Source of the DNA: an uncultured Bacilli bacterium
GTDB taxonomy: Bacteria > Bacillota_I > Bacilli_A > RF39 > UBA660
Length of the DNA: 30,959 nucleotides
Assembly (NCBI GenBank): GCA_947587115.1
Contig: CANPXY010000006.1
Span: forward strand, 1-30,959
Direction of reading: 5' to 3'
Below, piece after piece: positions 17,326-24,937 of this stretch. The notes under the pieces were generated by a model. It ran no database searches. It was not told the origin of the DNA and was given only the letters and a program-made list of their open reading frames with translations. Both the position numbers and the translations under genes were made by a program. How positions within the stretch are numbered: the stretch's first letter is position 1; every line of letters begins with the position of its first letter.

Positions 17326-17354
17326 ATTATCAATCAATATTTAGCTTTCCACAA
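17326..17354 (-). promoter_or_regulatory. Possible old uvrB promoter
   Basis: TTGTGG (17349-17354), a 17-base spacer and GATAAT (17326-17331) lie directly upstream of the ribosome binding site of the degraded uvrB copy, where the original promoter would be expected. Confidence 0.3.
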
Positions 17355-17408
17355 AATTCATTCTTCTTAAGTCATGATTTTTGTCTATTTATTTTAGCAT
17401 TTTTATTA

Positions 17409-17443
17409 TTAAAAAAACAAGATCAGTAAAAGACCAATCTTGT
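17409..17443 (-). terminator. Leftward terminator downstream of the lspA-like stub
   Basis: ACAAGAT/ATCTTGT stem (17417-17423 with 17437-17443), 13-base loop, then seven T in the leftward direction. No intact gene ends here; the lspA-like remnant just upstream is the likely former client. Confidence 0.5.
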
Positions 17444-17485
17444 CTTGTAATCATTTTACAATTAATAAAACTCACGTTTGTTATT

Positions 17486-17608
17486 TTATTTCTGCCTTTC
17501 ATTTGTTACTTCCGTTCCAAATGGCGTATCGACTGTTATTTTGGCAGGCTGATCCAAGGTAAAAAAACAGATGATTAAAAAGAGAAAAGTTATTTTTCTC
17601 TTTTTAAT
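17486..17608 (-). pseudogene. Possible lspA (signal peptidase II) N-terminal stub
   Basis: A leftward open frame without ATG or ribosome binding site reads KKRKITFLFLIICFF followed by TLDQPAKITVDTPFG and EVTNERQK, then stops. Basic residues, a hydrophobic helix ending in LDQ, then a lysine and a beta-rich segment is exactly how LspA proteins begin ('...LDQ..K..V...'). The rest of the enzyme, including both catalytic aspartates, is missing. The hydrophobic part overlaps the terminator hairpin of the neighbouring gene, so a chance reading is the main alternative. Confidence 0.4.
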
Positions 17609-17609
17609 C
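17573..17609. terminator. Terminator with 16-bp stem
   Basis: Perfect 16-bp stem (17573-17588 with 17594-17609) and 5-base loop GTTAT, with T-rich arms in both directions, 20 bases after the stop of the small gene that starts at 17961. A near-identical sequence ends the DUF2798 gene at 27.1 kb. Confidence 0.7.
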
Positions 17610-17628
17610 CAAATTAGATACTAAGCGA

Positions 17629-17961
17629 TCAACGTTTGGTGCCGTTTTTTAAGACATTCTTCAATTTCTGGGAAGGCAATTCTTCGGCCTCCATTTTACC
17701 AAAAAACATCCCATGATGATACTCTCCCATAAAACGATACATTCCATTTTCATAAGATCCCGCTAAAATTTCTATTGCTTCTTTTTGAGAAAATACTTCA
17801 CCAAACGGCAATTGACTATTCGTTAAAGCAACCACTGCCCGCGATAATTCGATGATTCGATCTTTTCCGGTTGTCTTAAAGTATTTCTCTAGTCTTCTTT
17901 CGGTTTGGTCATCTATGTGATAGTAATCCTCGGCCAAATTCAATAATTCCTGTCGATTCAT
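17629..17961 (-). CDS. Small conserved-looking protein of unknown function
   Basis: 110 residues, cytoplasmic, without membrane segments. The N-terminal half is helical and charged (LLNLAEDYYHIDDQTERRLEKYF), and the C-terminal half has a Gly/His/Phe-rich stretch (EYHHGMFFGKMEAEEL). I do not recognise a family. The ATG at 17961 or the GTG at 17970 could start it; GAGGATAA precedes the GTG by 4 bases and GAGG precedes the ATG by 3, so this is unresolved. It follows csaA by about 30 bases and is probably the last gene of that operon. Confidence 0.65.
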   Translation of the reverse strand: MNRQELLNLAEDYYHIDDQTERRLEKYFKTTGKDRIIELSRAVVALTNSQLPFGEVFSQKEAIEILAGSYENGMYRFMGEYHHGMFFGKMEAEELPSQKLKNVLKNGTKR

Positions 17962-17993
17962 ATGCCTCACTTATCCTCATCATATTATAACAT

Positions 17994-18323
17994 CTATCCT
18001 AGTTTATCGCCATTTTGGACGGTTCTATCGGGAACAATTAAGACGACCCCTTCCTCACTATAAGTACCTAACACCAAAACTTCGGATAAAAAGTCCGCAA
18101 TTTGTCGTGGAGGAAAGTTTACTACTGCCAAGATCTGTTTTCCAATTAAGTCTTCCTTTTGGTATACTTGCGTGATCTGGGCAGACGACTTCTTAATTCC
18201 GATTTCTTTTCCGAAGTCAATCTTCAATTGATAAGCAGGTTTGATGGCTTTCTGAAACTTGTTCGCTTCAATAATGGTACCTACTCGAATATCTAATTTT
18301 AAAAAATCTTCAACTGTTGGCAC
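17994..18323 (-). CDS. csaA: CsaA-type tRNA-binding domain protein
   Basis: 109 residues that form a single EMAP/OB-fold tRNA-binding domain. The typical blocks are DFLKLDIRVGTI, KKSSAQIT and AVVNFPPRQIADFLSEVLVLG. CsaA proteins are described as secretion-related chaperones in Bacillus; the same domain forms the C-terminus of many methionyl-tRNA synthetases, and the MetRS in this window lacks it. The gene starts with GTG, with AAAGGAG 7 bases upstream. Confidence 0.93.
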   Translation of the reverse strand: MPTVEDFLKLDIRVGTIIEANKFQKAIKPAYQLKIDFGKEIGIKKSSAQITQVYQKEDLIGKQILAVVNFPPRQIADFLSEVLVLGTYSEEGVVLIVPDRTVQNGDKLG

Positions 18324-18344
18324 TTTATTGCTCCTTTCCTATGC

Positions 18345-18367
18345 AAAAGTCAGGCTTACACCTGACT
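18345..18367 (-). terminator. Weak terminator after the M23 hydrolase gene
   Basis: AGTCAGG/CCTGACT stem (18348-18354 with 18361-18367), 6-base loop, then a short T tract leftward. It may be only partial, letting csaA be read from the ftsEX transcript. Confidence 0.5.
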
Positions 18368-18373
18368 ATCATT

Positions 18374-19582
18374 TTATCTACTCCACCATTGAGATGGGAA
18401 ATCTATCAAAGATACTGCCCCATGGAATCCTTCATGATAACGTCGCTCTACATATGCTGCATATGGAGTCCATCTACTACAATTTGGATCGGCTAAATCA
18501 TACAATCTACAATCGGCAACCTCTAGATGCAAGTGAACACCAAAGGCAAAACCAGTATCTCCCATGTAACCAAGATATTGATCTGGAGTAATTGTCTGTC
18601 CTTCATAGATGTTTGGTGACCATTCACTTAAATGCATATATTGTGAGGTATAATTTTTTCCTGTATTGGCATCGTAGTGATAAATGAGTACGATCTTAGC
18701 ACCGTAACTGTCCTTATAAATTCTTTGGATTTTACCAGCTGCGATCGGATAGACTCTTTCACTTCGCTTGTTGGCACTACTCATATCAAGTCCCAAGTGG
18801 AAGTTGTTGCCGGCAATGACAATGTCACGATAGCCCATGTAACCTGTAATGTACCCTTGGGTAATTGGGCGATAGAAACCAGATACTGAAACATTTTTAG
18901 CACAGTCAACACCGATGACATCGGTTGTACCACAACCTAAGTCACGGAAATTTTGTACCATATCTTCATAAATTTCTAGTTGTTCTCGTGATGAGATCGC
19001 TCCAGCGTTGATGCTGATCTTCTCACCTTCTAATGAGGAAATCTTATTGCTCAAAACTACTTTTTCTTCTTCAAGCTCAACTTCTTTGGCATTGAGTTCT
19101 TTTTCACGAGCTTTGTTGGCTTCAATCATCTCTTCAAGGGTATCGATGGTCTGTTCATTGTAGGCTGTCAACTGTTCAACAATTGACATACGATAAATCA
19201 AATCGGTGATATTATCCGCCCCAAAAATGTATTCTAAATACACATTTTCGCCTTCTGATACTTGTAAATATTGAAACAACTGTTTTGTCTGTAAACTTTT
19301 ATCTTTGATCTCTTCGTTATACTCTTCAATCTCTTGATGCATTCTCTCAATATCTTCCACCATCTGCTTCATCTCTGCATTGATCTGTTCGATCTCGGCT
19401 TTAGTGGCATTGATTTGGGATTGCGTCTGGTCGATCTTATCTTGTGCCGTGGCCACTTCTTGGCGATAACGCTCTAGTTTATCAATATAATCTTGGAGCG
19501 TTGCTGCCTCTACTTTCGTCGGTAGTGTAACAAAAGCAACGGCCAACATGAAACAAAAGGTAATCTTCAACAACTTTCTCAT
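18374..19582 (-). CDS. M23 peptidoglycan hydrolase with coiled coil, PcsB/EnvC-like
   Basis: 402 residues. A signal peptide (about 1-26, ending VEA) is followed by a long coiled coil to about residue 205, then a lysostaphin-like M23 metallopeptidase domain from about 240. Zinc ligands are in NFHLGLD (HxxxD) and VHLHLEVAD (HxH), so the peptidase looks active. The coiled coil followed by a hydrolase, in the gene directly downstream of ftsX (4-base overlap), matches cell-wall hydrolases activated by the FtsEX complex during division, as known for PcsB and EnvC/RipC systems. The C-terminal tail has Trp and Arg repeats (SQWWSR). Confidence 0.9.
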   Translation of the reverse strand: MRKLLKITFCFMLAVAFVTLPTKVEAATLQDYIDKLERYRQEVATAQDKIDQTQSQINATKAEIEQINAEMKQMVEDIERMHQEIEEYNEEIKDKSLQTKQLFQYLQVSEGENVYLEYIFGADNITDLIYRMSIVEQLTAYNEQTIDTLEEMIEANKAREKELNAKEVELEEEKVVLSNKISSLEGEKISINAGAISSREQLEIYEDMVQNFRDLGCGTTDVIGVDCAKNVSVSGFYRPITQGYITGYMGYRDIVIAGNNFHLGLDMSSANKRSERVYPIAAGKIQRIYKDSYGAKIVLIYHYDANTGKNYTSQYMHLSEWSPNIYEGQTITPDQYLGYMGDTGFAFGVHLHLEVADCRLYDLADPNCSRWTPYAAYVERRYHEGFHGAVSLIDFPSQWWSR

Positions 19583-20478
19583 ACTTTTAAGTACTTCCTT
19601 ACTGCGGATGCACTACCGATCATTCCGACAATCATACCAATGATAACTACTGCCAAAGATACAAAATAGACAAATGGTTCTGGATTTACTAATTGAATGA
19701 GTGAAGTATATAGAACTCCATTAAAATGATCAAACAACAAGGTATATCCATAAATGACAATCAGCGTTGGAATAATTGCTCCAATAAAGCCTAGTACCAT
19801 GCCCTCAATAATAAATGGGGTTTTGATCGTAAAATTACTTGCTCCAACTAAACGCATGATCGAAATTTCTCTTTTTCTTGAGAAAATTGTCAATTTAATC
19901 GTATTGATGATCAAGAATACCGTAACGACGACGAGTGCCACCACCGCGATCACTGCAACCTTTTCTACAAACTTAAATGTTGATATCAAGTTGTTGACCA
20001 TCTCTTCACCGTAATTTACAACCGCAACTTTTTCATAAGAGCGAATGGTCTCGGCGGTCTTTTTGATCTGTTCAATATCTTTTACTTTGATTAGAAAAGA
20101 GTCTTTTAATGGGTTATCTTCTTCAGACCAAGTACCCATGATCCCATTAAAGGTATCATTTTCTTGCATCATCTCATTTTTAGATTGTTCTTTCGACTTA
20201 AAGTCACATTTTTCGACATTATCAAGATCCGTGATTTTCTTCGTCAACTCTTCTATTTCTTCTTCAGTTGTATCATTATCTAAGAATACCACCATCGTGA
20301 CATCTCGTTGAATCACTTTAGAGAAATGTTCTACATTGTAAGATGCCACCATCGATACCGCAACGATGATCAACGTAATCGTAATACATGAGATCGATGC
20401 TAAAGAGAGGCTAAAGTTACGAAATACACTTTTAAACGCATCACGAATACTGCGTCCTAACATTCTAAATATCTTCAT
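19579..20478 (-). CDS. ftsX: Cell division ABC transporter permease-like protein FtsX
   Basis: 299 residues. There is an N-terminal cytoplasmic amphipathic segment (FRMLGRSIRDAFKSVFRN), a first membrane helix near residues 25-45, a large extracellular domain (about 50-165), and three more helices after the FtsX motif region (RKREISIMRLVGAS). It partners FtsE and transmits ATPase state to the cell-wall hydrolase encoded next. The ATG at 20478 is preferred over the one at 20499 for its fit to family N-termini; AAAGGA lies 10 bases before. It overlaps ftsE by 14 bases and the hydrolase gene by 4. Confidence 0.95.
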   Translation of the reverse strand: MKIFRMLGRSIRDAFKSVFRNFSLSLASISCITITLIIVAVSMVASYNVEHFSKVIQRDVTMVVFLDNDTTEEEIEELTKKITDLDNVEKCDFKSKEQSKNEMMQENDTFNGIMGTWSEEDNPLKDSFLIKVKDIEQIKKTAETIRSYEKVAVVNYGEEMVNNLISTFKFVEKVAVIAVVALVVVTVFLIINTIKLTIFSRKREISIMRLVGASNFTIKTPFIIEGMVLGFIGAIIPTLIVIYGYTLLFDHFNGVLYTSLIQLVNPEPFVYFVSLAVVIIGMIVGMIGSASAVRKYLKV

Positions 20479-21163
20479 TGCGATACGTTCCTTTCTCATA
20501 ATCTTTGACTAGGCGTCCATCTTTTAAGACCAGTACTCGTTTTTTCATCTTATTGACGATGTCTCGGTCATGGGTTGCCATGATGATGGTCGTTCCACAA
20601 GTCTGATTGATATCATCCAAAATCTTGACAATCTCCATACTGCGCTCTGGATCGAGATTTCCTGTCGGTTCATCACAGATCAATAATTTTGGTTCATTGA
20701 CGATTGCTCTTGCGATGGCCACACGCTGTTGTTCGCCACCAGAAAGTTGATCCGGATAATTGTGTACTTTGGCTTTTAAGCCAACAAGTTCGATGGCCTT
20801 TAGAACTTTCACTCTAATTTCGTCTTTTTTCGCGCCTAAAACTTCAAGAGCAAACGCCACGTTTTCATAGACGTTCAATTTAGGAAGCAACCGATAGTCT
20901 TGAAAGACAATACCTAGTTTTCTTCTAATTTTATATACTTTTTTATTGCGTAGTTTCGCTACATTTACGCCACCCACGATGATTTCTCCACAGGTTGGTT
21001 TCTCTTCGCGGTAAAGCATTTTGATGAGCGTACTTTTCCCACTACCTGAGCCACCAATAATAAAAGCAAAATCGCCTTTCTTGATGGCTAAGTTTAAATC
21101 GCAAATGGCTGTTACACCATTTTTATACTGCTTTTTAACATCTTTTATTCTAATTAAATCCAT
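20465..21163 (-). CDS. ftsE: Cell division ATP-binding protein FtsE
   Basis: 232 residues of a soluble ABC ATPase. Walker A is GGSGSGKST (37-45), the Q-loop is FQDYRL, the signature is LSGGEQQRVAIARA, and Walker B is LLICDEPTG with the switch His in MATHD. It drives FtsX and thereby peptidoglycan hydrolysis at the septum. It is the first gene of an ftsE-ftsX-hydrolase operon with its own promoter immediately upstream. Confidence 0.96.
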   Translation of the reverse strand: MDLIRIKDVKKQYKNGVTAICDLNLAIKKGDFAFIIGGSGSGKSTLIKMLYREEKPTCGEIIVGGVNVAKLRNKKVYKIRRKLGIVFQDYRLLPKLNVYENVAFALEVLGAKKDEIRVKVLKAIELVGLKAKVHNYPDQLSGGEQQRVAIARAIVNEPKLLICDEPTGNLDPERSMEIVKILDDINQTCGTTIIMATHDRDIVNKMKKRVLVLKDGRLVKDYEKGTYRNEDI

Positions 21164-21187
21164 TCTTTTACCACCTTATTCTCTTTC

Positions 21188-21216
21188 ATTATACCATAGA
21201 ATCTTCTATTTGTCTT
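21188..21216 (-). promoter_or_regulatory. Promoter of ftsE operon
   Basis: AAGACA (21211-21216), a 17-base spacer, and an extended -10 TGGTATAAT (TATAAT at 21188-21193). An 8-bp inverted repeat ATACCATA (21191-21198) / TATGGTAT (21225-21232) brackets it and touches the stop of the upstream gene. Confidence 0.6.
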
Positions 21217-21232
21217 ATGTAATTTATGGTAT

Positions 21233-22117
21233 CTATTTGGCGCCTTCTACTTGATAAGCATCACAGACGATAAAGAACGCTTCGGGATCGAGCATCTTGA
21301 TACCTTGGGTCAACTGAAAATATTCCTTAGTTGGTACAACTGCCATCAAGACTTGTCTTTTCTTTTCTAAGTATCCACCTTTAACATCAAAGGCGGTAAT
21401 ACTATGGTGCAGTTTATCGATCACAAATTCTTTAACGGCAGCGTCTTCTTCTGTAATAATATAGAATGCTTTGTTTTGGGATACGCCCAGCAACACTTTA
21501 TCGATCATCAAACTATTAATATATAGGACGATTGCTGCATACATCACCATGGTCCACCCAAAATAGGCACCACCCGCCAAAACGACAAGCGCATTTAAGA
21601 CAAAATTACTTTTACTGATCGAAATATGATAATATTTATATAAAATTTGACTGATGATGTTCAGTCCTCCACTACTAAAACCGGTTTTAAACATGATCCC
21701 AGAGGTAATACCACTGATCAAGCCCCCAAAAATTGCAACCAAAATCAAATCAGAAGTATCAAGATGAATATAATCGGCTAAATTCGAAGTAAGGCTTACA
21801 AAGTATGGATATACAAGTGTTGCGACAACCGTCCCTGACGTTTTTTCAAAACCCAGAAAAATAAAACTGAACAATAATAGCGCAACCGATATTATCAAAA
21901 TGACGATGGAAGGACTCCATTCAAATAAATACTCCGTGATGATCGAAATTCCGCTGGTACCACCAGATACAAGTTTCGTTGGTAAAAACAACAAATTGAA
22001 AGAGAAAGCCGAAAAGAAAAGGGCTGTAATCAACCAAAAGTAGCGGGTTACTAATTTCTTTTTTCTGATTTTTTTAAGGATATCTTCTGGCAAAGACGAA
22101 TTTGTAAATATTCCCAT
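21233..22117 (-). CDS. YitT family membrane protein (paralogue 1)
   Basis: 294 residues with about five transmembrane helices (DUF161) followed by a cytoplasmic DUF2179 domain with the conserved FDVKGGYLEKKRQVLMAVVPTKEY-type block (here near residues 240-265) and DPEAFFIVCDAYQVEGA at the end. Function of the family is poorly defined. GGAGG lies 9 bases before the chosen ATG. It begins one base after its paralogue ends, an evident tandem duplication; the two proteins differ at many positions, so the duplication is old. Confidence 0.92.
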   Translation of the reverse strand: MGIFTNSSLPEDILKKIRKKKLVTRYFWLITALFFSAFSFNLLFLPTKLVSGGTSGISIITEYLFEWSPSIVILIISVALLLFSFIFLGFEKTSGTVVATLVYPYFVSLTSNLADYIHLDTSDLILVAIFGGLISGITSGIMFKTGFSSGGLNIISQILYKYYHISISKSNFVLNALVVLAGGAYFGWTMVMYAAIVLYINSLMIDKVLLGVSQNKAFYIITEEDAAVKEFVIDKLHHSITAFDVKGGYLEKKRQVLMAVVPTKEYFQLTQGIKMLDPEAFFIVCDAYQVEGAK

Positions 22118-22118
22118 G

Positions 22119-23006
22119 TTATTCGCCTCCAAATACTTCGTAAGAATCTGTTACAACAAAGAAAGCTTCGGGATCAATCTCATGAATTCCTTCTTTCAGT
22201 TTAAAATATTCTTTCGTAGGTACGACACACATCAAGACATTCTGATGCTCTTTCGTATAACCACCTTTGGCATTAAAAATCGTTACCCCATGATTCAAAT
22301 ATTTTAAGATGAATTCTTTGACTTTATCTTCTTCGTCGGTAATGATATAGAAGGCTTTGCTGTCGGAAATACCCAAAATGACTTTATCGGTCATGACGGT
22401 AATAATATATAGAACAATCATGGCATAGAGTAATTTCGTTGGTCCAAAAACAAAGACCCCACTCAATACGATCAAGCCATCGCTCAACAACATACTAGCT
22501 CCTATACTTACTTTGGCATATTTAGAAATGATCTGATTGATAATATCTGTTCCACCCGTTGTAAATCCGGCCTTAAAAATTAATCCGGCTCCAAATCCTT
22601 GAACGACGCCTCCAAAAATGGCAGAAAGCAAAAGTTGGGTGTTATCGATATCTAAATAGACGTCGATATTGGAAGTTAATTTGATAAATAGTGGAAACAA
22701 AAGTGTTCCCAAAACAGAGCCTGCCGTCTTTTCTTTTCCTAACAAGAAATAGCTGATGATGAGCAAGATTACAGAAGAAATAAAAACAAATATAGAAGGA
22801 TCTAACCCAAAGAAATGCCTAGTTATAATCGCTACACCACTGACGCCCCCTGCGACTAAATTATTAGGGGATAAAAACAAATTGAAAGATACAGCCACCA
22901 AAAAGAGCCCGATTATAAATTGTAAATAACGTTTTACACGCGATTTGTGATAGATTTGAGTTAAGATATTTTCATCGAGCAATTTACTTTTTTTAAATGG
23001 CCACAC
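22119..23006 (-). CDS. YitT family membrane protein (paralogue 2)
   Basis: 295 residues with the same plan as the following gene: N-terminal basic tail, DUF161 membrane region with LSPNNLVAGGVSGVAII and GAGLIFKAGFTTGGTDI, then a DUF2179 domain (GVTIFNAKGGYTKEHQNV, DPEAFFVVTDSYEVFGG). It starts with GTG, with GGGAGG 8 bases upstream. It begins just after prfB, so prfB and both membrane protein genes form one transcript. Confidence 0.92.
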   Translation of the reverse strand: MWPFKKSKLLDENILTQIYHKSRVKRYLQFIIGLFLVAVSFNLFLSPNNLVAGGVSGVAIITRHFFGLDPSIFVFISSVILLIISYFLLGKEKTAGSVLGTLLFPLFIKLTSNIDVYLDIDNTQLLLSAIFGGVVQGFGAGLIFKAGFTTGGTDIINQIISKYAKVSIGASMLLSDGLIVLSGVFVFGPTKLLYAMIVLYIITVMTDKVILGISDSKAFYIITDEEDKVKEFILKYLNHGVTIFNAKGGYTKEHQNVLMCVVPTKEYFKLKEGIHEIDPEAFFVVTDSYEVFGGE

Positions 23007-23007
23007 A

Positions 23008-24106
23008 TTAAAAGCCTCCCTTTAAATAACTTTCTATAAATAAATCAAGTCCACCATCCAGCACCTTCGTAACATTGCTGGTCTCCGCATTGGTACGGTG
23101 ATCTTTGACAAGTGCATATGGATGCATTACATAGCTACGAATCTGAGAACCAAATTCAATGTTTTTATGTTCGCCTTTGATGTTCGCTAGCTCTTCTTGC
23201 TGGCGTTCAATCTCAAGTAATTGTAATTTATTCTTAAGTAGTTGCATTGCTTTTTCACGGTTTTGAATTTGACTGCGTTCATTCTGGCAAGTCACAACAA
23301 TCTTGGTTGGCAAGTGGGTAATGCGCACCGCACTATCGGTTGTATTGACATGTTGTCCCCCTGCTCCACTGGCCCGATAGACATCAATCTTAAGATCCGC
23401 TTCGTTGACTACAACATCGGCAGTCTTTTGAAACTCGGGTGTCACATCGACAGAAGCAAACGAGGTATGACGACGATTGGCTGAGTCAAACGGAGATAGG
23501 CGCACAAGACGATGAACTCCTTTTTCTCCCTTTAAATAGCCATAGGCGTTTTTTCCTTTGATTAAAATAGATACACTTTTAATTCCTGCTTCTTCGCCTT
23601 CAAGATATTCGAGTATTTCTACTTTATAATTGTTTTTCTCGCACCAACGCAAGTACATTCGATATAACATATCGGCCCAATCGCAAGCCTCTGTTCCGCC
23701 CGCTCCACTGTGGACCTCTAGGACACAATTGCAATGATCATAAGGACCATTTAACAATAACAATAATCGAAGTTGCTCTAAATTGTCGGTAATCTTTTGA
23801 ACTTCTGATTCTAAGAGTTGCTCCATTTCCGGATCTGTTTCACGATCTAGTAATTCTGCTAGCTCTAGATCGCCCTCGACTTGATCTTTCAAATCTTCTA
23901 AACCGGTTACCGTTCCTTTAAGATCGTTGATCTCTTTTATTATGATTTCAGCTTCCTCTTTTTTATTCCAAAAATCACTGTGATTACTTTTTTCTTCTAG
24001 TTCTTTAATTCGTTCTTTTTTAGTATCGACGTCAAAGTGACCTCCATAGGTCATCTATTTCTTTTTTACTATCTACTAAGTTTTTTTTAATTTCACTTTT
24101 ATCCAT
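23008..24106 (-). CDS. prfB: Peptide chain release factor 2, with programmed +1 frameshift
   Basis: Recognises TAA and TGA stop codons. The true start is the ATG at 24104-24106 with GAGG upstream. Frame zero reads 24 codons to CTT, then TGA (24032-24034); ribosomes shift +1 there and continue with GAC. The full protein is 365 residues, the same length as E. coli RF2. The main part carries RLSPFDSANRRHTS (SPF stop-codon anticodon loop region) and the catalytic GGQ in GAGGQHVNTTDS. Annotating only the downstream open frame (to 24054) would miss the N-terminus. First gene of an operon with the two YitT-family genes. Confidence 0.97.
24031..24045 (-). promoter_or_regulatory. RF2 autoregulatory frameshift signal
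   Basis: GGAGG (24041-24045) acts as an internal Shine-Dalgarno 3 bases before the slippery CTTTGAC (24031-24037), the classic RF2 arrangement. Low RF2 lets the ribosome slip and makes more RF2. Confidence 0.95.
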
Positions 24107-24137
24107 GCTTTTTCCTCTTTCTTATTTTTCTAGTATC

Positions 24138-24166
24138 ATTATAACGTATCTTGCATCTGATCTCAA
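24138..24166 (-). promoter_or_regulatory. Promoter of prfB
   Basis: TTGAGA (24161-24166), a 17-base spacer and TATAAT (24138-24143), about 32 bases before the start codon. Confidence 0.75.
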
Positions 24167-24227
24167 TCTTTTTCTTACATTATCGCATGAATTTTCGATA
24201 ATTTCATATAGTAAATTAGGTGATCTT

Positions 24228-24920
24228 ATGAAGATTGTAGCAAGCAAAAACAACCTTTTCAATATGGATGAATTTTTAAGCAGCAATCACTCCCGAGATT
24301 ATGTTCATGGCCTTTTTGTCAATATTGTCAAAACGAAAGATGATGAACTCTTGATCTTTGACTTTGTCGACGATAACTTTAAAGATCTTTTAAGCATGGA
24401 GGAAAAGTCATTACAGGAGCTCTATCCTAAATCGATTGTCTTTCTAGAGCAATTTTTAAATCAAGTACAGTCTTATGAAATAAAGAAAGATCTCTATCTT
24501 AATCTTTTGTTAAACTTCAACGTCATCGATCCACAAGAAATTGAAAATTATATTGCCAACCTTCTGGTTATATTAAGACAGTATCCTGACTTTTCCTTTC
24601 ATCTCTGCTCTAGGCATCAACCGCTACTTACGCATTTAAAAAATTATGATCTTAATTATCCACTCGGTTTCATCGTGAGCTCTGGAAATTATATTGATGT
24701 GGATTTTTACATTTTCTCTATTGTCTATTTAAATGCTAAAATTCTTCTTGAGCAACACGAACGTAACAAAAAACTCATGATCCATCTTGAATCATGGGAT
24801 GATCTTGATTTTGTGGATAACTTTTTTGAAGAGGCAAAGGAACTACCTTCTTCGCTTGTCAATCAAGTGCATGTCATTGGCACCTATCCAGAAATCATTT
24901 ATCGTTCTTTAGAAAAGTGA
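24228..24920 (+). CDS. Degenerate glycerophosphodiester phosphodiesterase-like protein
   Basis: 230 residues. The ATG at 24228 follows AGGTGATC, an excellent ribosome binding site; the frame is open further upstream but that part overlaps the prfB promoter. The layout recalls GDPD TIM-barrel enzymes: an N-terminal strand then VHGLFVNIVKTKDDELLIFD where enzymes have 'G.E.DV..TKDG..V..HD', a middle FSFHLCSRHQPLL block, PLGFIVSSGNYID, and a final VIGTYPEIIYRSL like 'G..T.YP'. The catalytic HRG, E.D and HD residues are all replaced, so it would not hydrolyse phosphodiesters. Remote assignment by pattern; function unknown. Confidence 0.6.
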   Translation: MKIVASKNNLFNMDEFLSSNHSRDYVHGLFVNIVKTKDDELLIFDFVDDNFKDLLSMEEKSLQELYPKSIVFLEQFLNQVQSYEIKKDLYLNLLLNFNVIDPQEIENYIANLLVILRQYPDFSFHLCSRHQPLLTHLKNYDLNYPLGFIVSSGNYIDVDFYIFSIVYLNAKILLEQHERNKKLMIHLESWDDLDFVDNFFEEAKELPSSLVNQVHVIGTYPEIIYRSLEK

Positions 24921-24937
24921 TCTGTTCGCCTCGATTA

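Noticed and set aside
23008..24054. prfB as a simple 348-codon gene starting at MTYGG
   Set aside because: That start is inside the frameshift region; the true start with ribosome binding site and promoter is at 24106 in another frame.
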